A DNA stretch of 36,354 nucleotides from CAYJAD01 sp964372165 (GCA_964372165.1 CAYJPT010000006.1:1-36354); one strand, 5' to 3'; shown: positions 7,942-16,863, counted from the first letter of the stretch. The notes: generated by a model from the sequence alone, not told the origin. Numbers and translations are program-made.

Positions 7942-8304
7942 ATGGATCTTAACAAAGCAATTAAAGAACTTAAACAGCGCGAAGGTTTTAGCGATCATGT
8001 GGGTATGATGCTAATTCACAATGGCGTGGTGCGTAGCTGGTCACGTAAAGGGCACGAAACCGTAACTGCTGTTCGTGTACAACCTGATAGAGAAAAAATG
8101 CACGCCATATGTCAAGAATTTGAACAACGCGAAGGTATTTTTGCCATTGTTGCGCATGCCGAAGAAGGAGAATTAAAGCCAGGCGATGATTTGCTTTACC
8201 TCATTGTAGCCGGCGATATACGCGAAAATGTTAAGAGTACCTTTGCGGATCTTCTTGATCGCATTAAGTTGGAAGCTGTTGTAAAACAAGAGCTTTTAGC
8301 TTAA
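7942..8304 (+). CDS. MoaE-family protein (molybdopterin synthase catalytic-subunit-like), short
   Basis: MoaE, with MoaD as sulfur donor, puts the dithiolene sulfurs into precursor Z to make molybdopterin. This 120-residue protein lines up by eye with E. coli MoaE from GAVVTFTGKVR (here GMMLIHNGVVR, keeping the Arg) through IGELWPGDEIVFV (here EGELKPGDDLLYLIV) to WKRE (here VKQE), so the first conserved lysine seems kept. It ends about five residues later, where full-length MoaE has some 30 more residues including a second conserved lysine. It may therefore be a divergent subfamily rather than a normal enzyme. No moaD or other cofactor gene is nearby. Ribosome site AAGGAG is a few bases before the ATG. 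Confidence 0.65.
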   Translation: MDLNKAIKELKQREGFSDHVGMMLIHNGVVRSWSRKGHETVTAVRVQPDREKMHAICQEFEQREGIFAIVAHAEEGELKPGDDLLYLIVAGDIRENVKSTFADLLDRIKLEAVVKQELLA

Positions 8305-8332
8305 GTAATCTCCATAAAATTTATTTTGACTA

Positions 8333-8363
8333 AGGGTGTAAGGATTAAATTACCTTATGCCCT
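8333..8363. terminator. Shared hairpin between converging MoaE-like gene and ftsY
   Basis: An 11-bp stem (8333-8343 with 8353-8363, two G-U pairs, nine-base loop) lies between two convergent genes. The minus-strand side is followed by a U-rich run, so it best serves ftsY and may act in both directions. Confidence 0.6.
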
Positions 8364-8368
8364 GTCCT

Positions 8369-9682
8369 TTATTGTTCAGGCATGTCTGATATGCCTAATA
8401 ATGCAGATGCAAAATCTTTGCCATTAAATGGGCGTAAATCTTCTAACTTTTCACCAAGTCCTATATAGGTAATGGGAATATTAAATTGCATAGCCACAGC
8501 AATAGCAACGCCACCCTTGGCTGTACCATCAAGTTTGCTTAAAATAATTTCATCAATGCCGGCTGATTCCTTAAATAGCTTTGTTTGTGAAAGAGCATTT
8601 TGACCTGTAGTTGCATCAATGACAAGTATACTACGATGCGGAGCACCTGCATGTTTTTTATTAATCACATTACGTATTTTTGTTAACTCTTCCATAAGGT
8701 TAACTTTTGTTTGTAACCGACCAGCTGTATCTATATAAATAATATCATAGTTATTTTGCAATGCTAAATCCATAGCCTCAAATGCAACTGCAGCAGGATC
8801 TGCACCTGCTTCTTTACAATGAAAATCAGCTCCCACTCTTGTAGCCCAAACTCCAAGTTGTTCTGTAGCTGCCGCTCTGAAGGTATCTGCAGCAGCAATG
8901 AGTACTTTTTTGCCTTGCATGCGGTCTCGATGTGCAAGCTTTGCAATAGTTGTAGTTTTTCCTACTCCATTTACGCCTATCATAATAACTACTTCAGGTG
9001 GATTGACTGTTACGATACGGCGTTGCATATGAAAGATGTCTTCCAAAATGTCTTGTAAAACAATTTTTAAATCCGATGGTTGTGTTATGTTTCGTTCCCT
9101 AGCGCCATCTTTTAATCGTGTAATGAGCTCCATGCTTGGTTCAAATCCCACATCAGCCATGAGTAATAGCTCTTCCATTTCGTCCCAAAATGCTGCGTCA
9201 AGATTGCTATGTGCGGCAAAAAGTGCATCAAGTTGACGCGTAAATTGTGCTCTTGTACGTGCAAGGCCATCACTAAGTTTTAATAATAGGCGATTGCGTT
9301 CATCTTCTTCATCTTCAAGTTCAAGAGCAAGGGCAAGACGGTATTGTAGTTCAGAGCGAAATTCCTCTACATAGCGGTATTCCATCTGCTCAAGCCATTT
9401 TTTGAAATCAGCAACAAAGGTATCGGCTTCCTCTTGTGATGCTTCAAGCGAGTGCAAAAGATAGTTTAAGCGTTGCCATAAGAGTGGAGAGCTTTCCTCA
9501 ATGCCATCTAAAATAATGCCAAGCCAAGCAGAAAGGCGTGGTGTGGCACTGCGTAAAGCCAATGATAAGGCAGCACGTTGCTCGTCATCAAAGCTTGCAT
9601 CACTTGATACAGTATCAACTGCTTTGCTTGGTGCTTCTTCAGAGCTACCTAAAAACTTTTTTATGGCAGAAAAAAAACCCAT
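8369..9682 (-). CDS. ftsY: Signal recognition particle receptor FtsY
   Basis: FtsY is the membrane-associated GTPase that docks the SRP-ribosome complex at the Sec translocon. The 437-residue protein has an acidic, Ala/Glu-rich N-terminal A region (about 15-140), then the NG domain. The P-loop is GVNGVGKTTT (236-245), followed by DTFRAAATEQL (266 on), DTAGRLQTKVNLMEEL, SKLDGTAKGG for guanine recognition, and the usual C-terminal GLGEKLEDLRPF. Length is ordinary for Deltaproteobacteria-type FtsY with a medium-sized A domain. It lies 109 bp upstream of the rlmN 3' end region on the same strand, and runs head-on into the MoaE-like gene. Confidence 0.98.
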   Translation of the reverse strand: MGFFSAIKKFLGSSEEAPSKAVDTVSSDASFDDEQRAALSLALRSATPRLSAWLGIILDGIEESSPLLWQRLNYLLHSLEASQEEADTFVADFKKWLEQMEYRYVEEFRSELQYRLALALELEDEEDERNRLLLKLSDGLARTRAQFTRQLDALFAAHSNLDAAFWDEMEELLLMADVGFEPSMELITRLKDGARERNITQPSDLKIVLQDILEDIFHMQRRIVTVNPPEVVIMIGVNGVGKTTTIAKLAHRDRMQGKKVLIAAADTFRAAATEQLGVWATRVGADFHCKEAGADPAAVAFEAMDLALQNNYDIIYIDTAGRLQTKVNLMEELTKIRNVINKKHAGAPHRSILVIDATTGQNALSQTKLFKESAGIDEIILSKLDGTAKGGVAIAVAMQFNIPITYIGLGEKLEDLRPFNGKDFASALLGISDMPEQ

Positions 9683-9791
9683 TTAAATTCCTCCACAATG
9701 TTTATATCGTGTAAATATTAAACATATTATTGTAATAAACATAATTTTGATGTTCGTAAACTATATTTGAAGGCTCAATGATGATAGCAAG

Positions 9792-10850
9792 TTATTTTTT
9801 AGTTGCAGCCTTCAATTGTCCACAAGCGGCATTGATGTCTTGCCCTTTGCTTTTACGTATAATGGCTGTGATTTTTCTGTCCCACAAATATTTTTCAAAG
9901 GTCTCAATTTGTTTTGCGGTTGGCGCAGTGTATGGCGCACCTTCAGCTGGATTATACACAATTAGATTTAATTTACCTTTTACATGCGATACTAAGCGTA
10001 CCAACTCTTTAGCATGCTCGATGCTGTCGTTTACGCCACCAAGCAATAGATACTCAAAAGTGATACGTTCTCTAGTTTTAAGTGGGTAAGACTTTAATGC
10101 TTGAATTAACTCATCTAAGTGCCAGCGGGCAGCCTTAGGCATAATTTGCTCACGTAAAGTTTGATTTGGTGCATGTAAGGAGATAGCAAGGTAGGATAGA
10201 CCGCACTCACCAAGCTCTTTTAGCCCTTTTTTTATACCACAAGTGGATACAGTAATGCGCCTTGGTGAAAAATTTAATCCATGATCGTTATTTAAACTTT
10301 GAAGTGATTTTAATATATTGTCAAAATTTAAAAGTGGTTCACCCATACCCATAAATACAAGATTGCGCAATATTGGATGATCTGGGCGCATATCACCAAG
10401 GTAATCTCTTGCTACAAGTACTTGTCCCAATATTTCGGCGTGGCTCATGTTTCTCTCAAAACCCATACTACCAGTGCTGCAAAAGGTGCAACCCATGGCA
10501 CAGCCCACTTGCGAGGAAAGACATTGAGTCAAGCGAACACGTCCATCACGAGACGTTGATGGTATAAGCACAGTTTCCACTTGTGCGCCATCAGACAAAT
10601 TTAACAAAAACTTTATTGTTCCATCTTTACTTTTTTCTGTGGTAGCTATTTTAGGCCATGTAATATGCGCACACTTGCTAAGCTTTTCTCGGGTGGCTTT
10701 TGACACATTAGTCATACTGGCAAAATCTTTTGCCATTTTTTGCCATAGCCACTGCCAAACCTGAACTGCACGAAAACGAGGTTCACCTAGTTCATCCATG
10801 AAGGTTTCTAGCTCTTGTAGAGTGAAATCTAAAATATCAACATGTTGCAT
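9792..10850 (-). CDS. rlmN: Dual-specificity RNA methyltransferase RlmN
   Basis: This radical-SAM enzyme methylates C2 of A2503 in 23S rRNA and A37 in some tRNAs. The 4Fe-4S ligands are C117, C121 and C124 in QVGCAMGCTFCSTG. Both mechanistic cysteines are present: C110, matching the methyl-carrying region before the cluster, and C343 in DINAACGQL near the C-terminus. FMGMGEPLLN and the ITVSTCG segment are also typical. With both cysteines kept it should be RlmN or a close relative such as Cfr; the overall pattern fits RlmN. No clear Shine-Dalgarno precedes the ATG at 10850; TATAAT lies one base before it. Confidence 0.95.
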   Translation of the reverse strand: MQHVDILDFTLQELETFMDELGEPRFRAVQVWQWLWQKMAKDFASMTNVSKATREKLSKCAHITWPKIATTEKSKDGTIKFLLNLSDGAQVETVLIPSTSRDGRVRLTQCLSSQVGCAMGCTFCSTGSMGFERNMSHAEILGQVLVARDYLGDMRPDHPILRNLVFMGMGEPLLNFDNILKSLQSLNNDHGLNFSPRRITVSTCGIKKGLKELGECGLSYLAISLHAPNQTLREQIMPKAARWHLDELIQALKSYPLKTRERITFEYLLLGGVNDSIEHAKELVRLVSHVKGKLNLIVYNPAEGAPYTAPTAKQIETFEKYLWDRKITAIIRKSKGQDINAACGQLKAATKK

Positions 10851-10937
10851 TATTATAAGATCGATATATTTTTTTATTGTTCATAGTTTTACCAAGTAGT
10901 GAAATCATTTTAATTTATAAAAGCAAGAAGTCATCTA

Positions 10938-11051
10938 AAGGAAATGTTGATTTATTCTGCAAGCAGAATAAATCAGAAAGGCACACTGCCTACTTTGCAA
11001 GCAAATGCAAAATATGTTTTTTGATTTGTTGATTTAATCAGCGTTTCCTAA
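10938..11051. repeat. Interspersed dyad repeat, copy 2 (long composite form)
   Basis: The right part (10981-11051) aligns with 51-124 at about 85% by eye. The left end AAGGAAATGTTGATT is an inverted copy of the right end, so the two ends form terminal inverted repeats about 114 bp apart. Inside is a perfect 13-bp hairpin (10948-10960 with 10963-10975, two-base loop). The element lies 71 bp past the stop of the HD-domain gene and fills much of the gap to rlmN. Confidence 0.8.
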
Positions 11052-11121
11052 ATTTTTTTAAGCACATGCATAATAAAATCTTACATGCTTATGTGGTTTG
11101 TATGTTTATCTCGCAAAGTTA

Positions 11122-12456
11122 TTAACCAGCATGTTTTTGAACATAGCTTTTTATAAATGCAATTGCTTCTTCCATATTATCAACTTCTCCTGCAATTTGA
11201 GCTTGCAATAAAGCATTTCTCAATTCTCCCACAAGTGGGCCTGGAGATAGATTGGTGTAAGACATAATTTCATTACCATTTAAAAATGGCTCAACCATTT
11301 GTTCTGGTTTTTCAGCACGTTCCAAATATTTCATATTGTGGTTAAAGGATGTGTAGCTACCGTCACGAGCTTTAATATCGGCGCGATACATTTCAATTAA
11401 ACGAGGGTATTCATCAGTAGCTCTAAAGCGACGTATGCCTCTATCAGTAAGCATAAAATGGAAACGCATATGATTTTTTACTAATCCTGAAATAAGCTCT
11501 ATATCTTCCGGTAAAAAATTTAAACGCTTTAATATGGCACGAGTAATTTTACTACCTAGATTATGATGCTGATAGAATGTCCATGAATTATTAAAATACT
11601 CAGCTGTATAAAGCTTGCCCACATCATGAAAAAGCATAGCCAAAGTACCAAGCCAGTCATGGCAAAACTCTTCTTCAGGATAATGCTTCATGCAAGCAAT
11701 GGTATGGTCAAAAACCGTTTCTTCTTCTCCATGGTCATTTTTGACTTGTTTAATACTATCAAGAGCCGTCACTTCAGGTATTAAGGTTTGCAGTATGTGG
11801 GCATCATATAATAATTGCACAAAACGCCACATGCATTCCGCTTTAACTTGATACCATTCGTCCATCATGTCATTTATGGATATGTAATCTAATATGGTAG
11901 TACTTGAGCGCACAATGGCAACCCAAGTGTTAGGCTCAATTGGTAAGTTAAGGTTGGCTGCTAATCGTATAGCACGAATACCCAATATCAAGTTGTTATG
12001 TAGAGTTTCAATGGGTAATCCTGCCAAGCGGATTTGCTCACCTTTGTTTTGATCAAAAGCTTTATATACATCAATACCTTCGACATTGCTAAAGCGCGTA
12101 AGGCGCATGCTGACACGTTCTTCGTAGTCCATGCCTTTTACCATGCTTGGCGTAATTTTCATTAAGACATTGTCAGGATGTCGAGCATTTTCCAATTTTA
12201 GTAAATAAAAATAGAAAGTTATATGGCCTTGAACTAACTTTGCTATATAAGACTCATTTGGCTCTGCAATTATAATATCAGGAAATATTTTGCATAATAT
12301 CACAGCGCCTGGCTCACAGCCAATATCTATGTTAATTTGGGACGCATTAGCATCACTTAATTCAAATTGTAAGGGAGCATTGATGACATGGGCGTCATAG
12401 CCATTGCGAAAGATAGTCTTACATAGGGCAATAGCTTCTTTTATGGCGTGCAACAT
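11122..12456 (-). CDS. HD-domain protein related to CCA-adding enzymes/poly(A) polymerases, nucleotidyltransferase part degenerate
   Basis: The C-terminal half has an HD phosphohydrolase domain: H251 (FDHTIACM), H277-D278 (FHDVGKL) and following His residues. The middle segment LILGIRAIRLAANLNLPIEP resembles the conserved region after the head domain of class II CCA-adding enzymes. The N-terminal head looks decayed: where those enzymes have Asp-x-Asp for metal binding this has N42-I43-D44, and no clear G-G-x-x-R-D is seen. It may therefore have lost nucleotide addition and kept only the phosphohydrolase, or be a specialised paralogue. AAGGAG sits six bases before the ATG. It is a single gene with a 402-bp gap upstream and a repeat element downstream. 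Confidence 0.75.
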   Translation of the reverse strand: MLHAIKEAIALCKTIFRNGYDAHVINAPLQFELSDANASQINIDIGCEPGAVILCKIFPDIIIAEPNESYIAKLVQGHITFYFYLLKLENARHPDNVLMKITPSMVKGMDYEERVSMRLTRFSNVEGIDVYKAFDQNKGEQIRLAGLPIETLHNNLILGIRAIRLAANLNLPIEPNTWVAIVRSSTTILDYISINDMMDEWYQVKAECMWRFVQLLYDAHILQTLIPEVTALDSIKQVKNDHGEEETVFDHTIACMKHYPEEEFCHDWLGTLAMLFHDVGKLYTAEYFNNSWTFYQHHNLGSKITRAILKRLNFLPEDIELISGLVKNHMRFHFMLTDRGIRRFRATDEYPRLIEMYRADIKARDGSYTSFNHNMKYLERAEKPEQMVEPFLNGNEIMSYTNLSPGPLVGELRNALLQAQIAGEVDNMEEAIAFIKSYVQKHAG

Positions 12457-12794
12457 GAGAACTCCTTAAGTTAGCTTGTTAGTCGTTATTGTTCTATAGA
12501 TTTGTTTTGAAAAAATGTTTTGTGTATTTTGATTACAAAATAGTCCTCTTCATTTTGCTAATTGCTTTGTTTGAGTATAACTAGCAAAGTTTGACAAAAT
12601 TGTATCGAATATTCTGCACCATATGAGCAACTTAAAAGCTGTGCATATGTCTTATAATGTGCTTTATTATGGGTAAAAGTCAAGTAAAAATCGGGGATAA
12701 GGTTGGTTTTGGTGTGTGATTTCAAAACAGTTTAATATGTTTTTTGTATAAATTTTCTCTTATCACAATTAGTCATTTTTTAAGAATAGCTAGA
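12457..12794. other. AT-rich gap between the HD-domain gene and the dsr terminator
   Basis: No gene was found. It should hold the promoter of the HD-domain gene. A minus-strand TTGTCA near 12592-12597 is a possible -35 element but no matching -10 is convincing. No repeat copy was seen. Confidence 0.5.
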
Positions 12795-12833
12795 TTAAAA
12801 AAAACAAGCCCCGCAAGTTTTGCAGGGCTTGTT
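12795..12833 (-). terminator. Intrinsic terminator of the dsr operon
   Basis: On the minus strand an AACAAGCCCTGC arm (12833-12822) pairs with GCGGGGCTTGTT (12814-12803) with one mismatch, followed directly by a run of seven or more Us. This is a textbook Rho-independent terminator about 26 bp past the dsrP stop. Confidence 0.95.
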
Positions 12834-12858
12834 GTATTAATCATTTATTACACATGAA

Positions 12859-14022
12859 CTAAAATGTTCCGGCTTCCTTTTTTACTTCTAAGGCTATCTT
12901 CCAAAGTATTGAAAGTACCAAGAAGCCCACACCGTATATTGCTAATACAATTGTTATTTCAGGAATTGTAGGAGTATATTCAGTTATGGTTTCAAAAGTA
13001 TTTGGTGTAAAGCCTGCTATAATTAAACCAAGACCTTTGTCAATCCAAGACGCTGCCACTAGCATCATAAGAGCTATAGGCAAAAGAGTTGGGTTTTCGC
13101 GGTTTTTGGGTGGTATGAGTATACCAAGGGATAAAAATGCCATCACAACACCTGCCCACATCCAATATGTCACCCAACCAATTTCTCCATGATGACCTGC
13201 AAAGAGGTAAGTAAATGGATGTTGGTGGCCCGGCATACCGCTGTAGAAAGCGGTAAATATCTCTAAGAGATAGAAGAACACATTGATGCACATGGCGTAT
13301 GTAATAATTACAGTTAATGTTTTAACAGCTTCTTTACCTGGATCAAAGTTAGTTAGGCGTTTAAATAAGAACATAAGTAGTAGCAATATGGCAGGTCCTG
13401 AGCAGAAAGCAGAGGACAAGAAGCGTGCGGCCATAATGGCTGTTAGCCAATAGTGACGCCCCGGAATACCGGCATATAAAAATGCTGTTACTGTATGGAT
13501 AGAAAATGCCCAAACAATGGATAGGTAAATAAGATATTTTATCCACTTTGGTGGGTCAATATCGTGACGCTCAGCTTCGAGTGTAACCCAGCCAATGACA
13601 ATGTTAAGAAATAAATAACCGGAAAGCACCAGCATGTCATAAAACATAACTGAGTTTAAGGTTGGATATAAAATAACATTTAGCACACGCTGAGGTTGGC
13701 CCATATCTGTTACGATAAAGAGCATACACATTATAACGGCTGAAATTGCCATAAATTCACCAAAAATAATCATTCGTTTAAATTTCTTATAATGATGAAA
13801 ATAAGCTGGCAAAACAAGCATTACTGCCGAGGCTGCAACACCTACAAAGTAGGTAAATTGTGAAATATATAGCCCCCATGTTACATCACGGCTCATACCT
13901 GTTATGGTAAGACCTTCTTGAAGTTGGTAGATGTATACACAAGCACCAATACCAATTACACCTAGTAGGAAGAGGAGCCAGATGTAGTAGGCTTTGGAGC
14001 CTTGCAAAACTTTTTCAATCAT
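12859..14022 (-). CDS. dsrP: DsrP, NrfD-type quinone-interacting membrane subunit
   Basis: This 387-residue hydrophobic protein has about ten membrane helices and belongs to the NrfD/PsrC family. In the Dsr complex it is thought to exchange electrons with menaquinone and pass them to or from the periplasmic subunits DsrO and DsrJ. Supporting features are the YYIWLLFLLGVIGIGACVY first helix, TWGLYISQFTYFVGVAASAV second helix, and position as last gene of the operon, 10 bp after dsrO, with AAGGAG before the ATG. A strong terminator follows. Family membership is clear from hydropathy and context; the direction of electron flow is inferred from work on other sulfate reducers. Confidence 0.93.
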   Translation of the reverse strand: MIEKVLQGSKAYYIWLLFLLGVIGIGACVYIYQLQEGLTITGMSRDVTWGLYISQFTYFVGVAASAVMLVLPAYFHHYKKFKRMIIFGEFMAISAVIMCMLFIVTDMGQPQRVLNVILYPTLNSVMFYDMLVLSGYLFLNIVIGWVTLEAERHDIDPPKWIKYLIYLSIVWAFSIHTVTAFLYAGIPGRHYWLTAIMAARFLSSAFCSGPAILLLLMFLFKRLTNFDPGKEAVKTLTVIITYAMCINVFFYLLEIFTAFYSGMPGHQHPFTYLFAGHHGEIGWVTYWMWAGVVMAFLSLGILIPPKNRENPTLLPIALMMLVAASWIDKGLGLIIAGFTPNTFETITEYTPTIPEITIVLAIYGVGFLVLSILWKIALEVKKEAGTF

Positions 14023-14032
14023 GGCTGTCTCC

Positions 14033-14818
14033 TTAAATTAAATAATAAACACCCGGCTGCGTACCTAAGTTTGGCTTGCGGCGGATATTAAAGTTTTCTG
14101 CTAAGGCTTTACGTACTGTAGAGTTTGGATCTTCAAGGTCACCAAAGAGAATTGCGCCCTTTGCAGCCTCAACACAAGATGGCATAAGACCCTTGGCCAA
14201 ACGCTCAACACAGAAAGTGCACTTTTCAACAACTCCAATCATACGTGTTGGATATTCTGGATTTGGTTCTGGCTTTGCAAGGTATTTGCGTGGGTCGATA
14301 AAGTTGAAGCTACGTGCTCCAAATGGGCAACCTGCCATACAAAAGCGGCAACCAATACAGCGGTGATAATCCATAGCAACTGTGCCATCATCCATTTTGA
14401 ATGTGGCTTGAGTTGGACATACACGCACGCATGGTGGATTTGAGCAATGGTTACACAGTAAGAAAAATTTCTTACCTTTAACATTGTCAGGCAGCATTTC
14501 ATTCATATCATCGGGGAAAACATGCCCATAACTATCAGTCCAAATCCACTTAATATCTTGATTTGTTGGTATACTTGGAATGTTATGTGCCTTATTACAA
14601 GCCTCGATTATAGGTTGAAAGTCGGCATCCTTTGTAAACTTACGTGTATCAATAACCATAGCCCAGCGTTTAGCTTTTAGGGCTTCGGCATTGGGTTCAT
14701 ATCTGCCAATGCGTGCGGCAAAGGCATCGGTGGCAGCAAAGGTGGATGCCACCCCGCTCCCAAGAGCAAAGGCCGAAAGACCTGCCACTTTAAGGAAGTT
14801 TCTTCTGCTGTTTTTCAT
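14033..14818 (-). CDS. dsrO: DsrO, periplasmic iron-sulfur subunit with Tat signal
   Basis: The protein opens with a twin-arginine signal (SRRNFLKVAG then an Ala-rich hydrophobic stretch ending near ATDAFA), so it is exported folded. Clustered cysteines follow: CNHCSNPPCVRVCP, CIGCRFCMAGCPFG and a third CTFC...PSC group, giving several 4Fe-4S sites. It relays electrons between DsrJ and DsrP. The frame extends upstream to 14953 within dsrJ, but the Tat signal fixes the start at the double ATG. I chose the second (14816-14818) because AGGGAG is six bases before it, giving 261 residues. The first ATG overlaps the dsrJ stop as ATGA, so translation is probably coupled. Confidence 0.94.
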   Translation of the reverse strand: MKNSRRNFLKVAGLSAFALGSGVASTFAATDAFAARIGRYEPNAEALKAKRWAMVIDTRKFTKDADFQPIIEACNKAHNIPSIPTNQDIKWIWTDSYGHVFPDDMNEMLPDNVKGKKFFLLCNHCSNPPCVRVCPTQATFKMDDGTVAMDYHRCIGCRFCMAGCPFGARSFNFIDPRKYLAKPEPNPEYPTRMIGVVEKCTFCVERLAKGLMPSCVEAAKGAILFGDLEDPNSTVRKALAENFNIRRKPNLGTQPGVYYLI

Positions 14819-15216
14819 CATTTGCTCCCTTGAGGAATAATATGACATGTCCAGCAGTATGGGTACACACTGTTGGAAACGTGACATTTTTGACAAAAAT
14901 CTTCGTAGTTTGAGTGGCATTTCATGCAAGTATTTTGCAAGCTGATTTCCCATTTTTTGCCACTGGATGAAATATAGGTGCGATTTTCATTACGTAATGC
15001 TTCATCACGCCAATCATTAAGTAATTGCATATGTTCTGCACGCATATATTCAACTGGTTCAATACATTCTTTTTCTGTTTTAGCAATTTCTGGCGGTAAA
15101 GTAACTTCAGGGCGTTTGTAGTCGCCTTCGCCACTGTTGCCACCAAGCCAAAAAGGTGTAGTAAAAAGAACCGCAAAGACGATAATTCCCAAGATAACAT
15201 ATTTGGAGTTATACAT
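14818..15216 (-). CDS. dsrJ: DsrJ, triheme periplasmic cytochrome c
   Basis: This 132-residue protein has an uncleaved N-terminal anchor (about 5-24) and three heme-attachment motifs: CMKCH (97-101), CQKCH (108-112) and CWTCH (121-125). Cysteine 51 lies outside the heme motifs, in an ECIEPVEYMRAEHM segment. From memory, Allochromatium DsrJ has one heme with an unusual His/Cys ligand pair, and C51 is a candidate for that ligand. It is the periplasmic electron carrier of the Dsr complex. It begins 2 bp after dsrK and its stop overlaps the dsrO start. Confidence 0.95.
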   Translation of the reverse strand: MYNSKYVILGIIVFAVLFTTPFWLGGNSGEGDYKRPEVTLPPEIAKTEKECIEPVEYMRAEHMQLLNDWRDEALRNENRTYISSSGKKWEISLQNTCMKCHSNYEDFCQKCHVSNSVYPYCWTCHIIPQGSK

Positions 15217-15218
15217 GA

Positions 15219-16844
15219 TTATTCATCCTCCTCAGCTGCGGTAGGGGCATTTGGTAAGTCTTCTTGGCGCAAGTCCATCATGCGTGGGCTTTCGCCTTTC
15301 ATAACAAGTGCGTTTGCAACAAGCTCATGTAGTCCACTTACATTAACGCCTGGAGCCCAATAATTAGCCACAGGTGGCAGCGTTGCGCGGTCAATAGCAC
15401 ATACACAAGCCATATGATTAACTCCATGCTTTTGCTGTACATAGCGTAGGGCATTGCCGCGAGGCATACCTGCACGCATACGTAATTCCATAATTTCTTC
15501 AGTATTTAAGCCAGACCCTGAACCACAGCAAAAAGTTTCTTCTCTAATTGTGCGGTCAGGCATCTCCACAAAATTATTACAAACTGCACGCAGAACTTCA
15601 CGCGGTTCGTCCATAAGACCCATGCCACGAGCTGGGTTACAGGAATCATGCCAAGTTGTAATAATGTGGTCATTGCGGCTTGGATCAAGATTAAGTTTGT
15701 TATGCTTAATTAAATCCGCTGTAAATTCTGCAATGTGTACCATTTTTGTAGATGCTGCATTTTCAAATACAGTACCTGTAATTGGCGACTTTGGAACTGT
15801 CATATGTGCTGGGGTAGGGCCGTTATATGTGTCCATATATTGGTTAATTACACGCCACATATGCCCGCATTCACCACCAATAATCCATTTACAACCTAGG
15901 CGTTCAGCTTCAGCATACATTTTAGCATTGATTTTTTTTGCCATATCAAAGCTTGTGAAAGAGCCAAAGTTACCACCTTCTGAGGCATAGGTTGACATGG
16001 TGTAGTCAAGCCCAAGCTCATGGAATAGTAATAAATAACCCATAAATGTATATATGCCAGGATCTGCAAAGGCATCACCTGAGGGCGTAATAAATAATAT
16101 TTCATGCCCTTTTTCATTTAATGGTACATGAGGGCGAATGCCTGTAACTTCTTCACAGTCATCTGCTAAAAATTCAGCAATTTCTTTAAACGCATGTGGT
16201 TGAATACCTAAGTGATTGCCTGTTCTGTTACAATTACTTACAGGATCCATAATCCAGTGCGTTCCAAGGCCAACCTCATGCATTAATTCACGCACAATGG
16301 CTGTTATTTCTGCTGTATCAATGCCATATGGGCAATAAAGTGAGCAGCGGCGACACTCTGTACACTGGTAGGAATAATAAAATAATTCCTTAACAATGCT
16401 GTAGTCCCATGAGCGTGCGCCAACTTTTGCACCAAGTATTTTACCAAGTAATGTATGATCGCGACGATAAAGTGAGCGTAAAAGCTCTGCTCTAAGTACG
16501 GGCATATTCTTGGGGTCATTGGTACCAAGGAAGAAGTGGCATTTATCAGCACAAGCACCACAGCGTACACAAGTGTCTAAAAATACCTTTAAAGAGCGAT
16601 GTTTTTGCAAACGATCTTCAAAGGCATCGCACAATATTTGTTCCCAATTTTCGGGTAAATTCCAGTCATCTGCAGCAGGATCCCATTCGTGCGGATTAGG
16701 CATGTGCAGTTTTTCCATGGTTTCTTTTTTGGCTGGATAACAAAAGCTCCCCGATTGGAAGACGGGCTTTGTATCCATCCAATGCTGGTCTGGAAAAGCC
16801 GGGCGGCTTAGGACCAGTTCTTTTGGTGTAGGCAGCTTGGCCAT
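15219..16844 (-). CDS. dsrK: DsrK, HdrD-like catalytic iron-sulfur subunit
   Basis: DsrK resembles the HdrD subunit of heterodisulfide reductase and is thought to act on the DsrC trisulfide/disulfide in the cytoplasm. Two 4Fe-4S motifs are visible: C92, C95, C98, C102 (CVRCGACADKC) and C161, C164, C167, C171 (CTECRRCSLYC). The C-terminal half has cysteine-rich parts of CCG type (HDSCNPARGMG and FCCGSGSGLN) for the special catalytic cluster. Length 541 is typical. AAGGAG precedes the ATG; dsrM ends 19 bp upstream. It is very well conserved and anchors the identification of the operon. Confidence 0.97.
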   Translation of the reverse strand: MAKLPTPKELVLSRPAFPDQHWMDTKPVFQSGSFCYPAKKETMEKLHMPNPHEWDPAADDWNLPENWEQILCDAFEDRLQKHRSLKVFLDTCVRCGACADKCHFFLGTNDPKNMPVLRAELLRSLYRRDHTLLGKILGAKVGARSWDYSIVKELFYYSYQCTECRRCSLYCPYGIDTAEITAIVRELMHEVGLGTHWIMDPVSNCNRTGNHLGIQPHAFKEIAEFLADDCEEVTGIRPHVPLNEKGHEILFITPSGDAFADPGIYTFMGYLLLFHELGLDYTMSTYASEGGNFGSFTSFDMAKKINAKMYAEAERLGCKWIIGGECGHMWRVINQYMDTYNGPTPAHMTVPKSPITGTVFENAASTKMVHIAEFTADLIKHNKLNLDPSRNDHIITTWHDSCNPARGMGLMDEPREVLRAVCNNFVEMPDRTIREETFCCGSGSGLNTEEIMELRMRAGMPRGNALRYVQQKHGVNHMACVCAIDRATLPPVANYWAPGVNVSGLHELVANALVMKGESPRMMDLRQEDLPNAPTAAEEDE

Positions 16845-16863
16845 AATATCTCCTTAAACCGCG

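Noticed and set aside
14819..14953. N-terminal extension of dsrO up to 14953
   Set aside because: The Tat signal SRRNFLK must be near the start; the extension lies in dsrJ coding sequence in another frame, and the ribosome site points to 14818.
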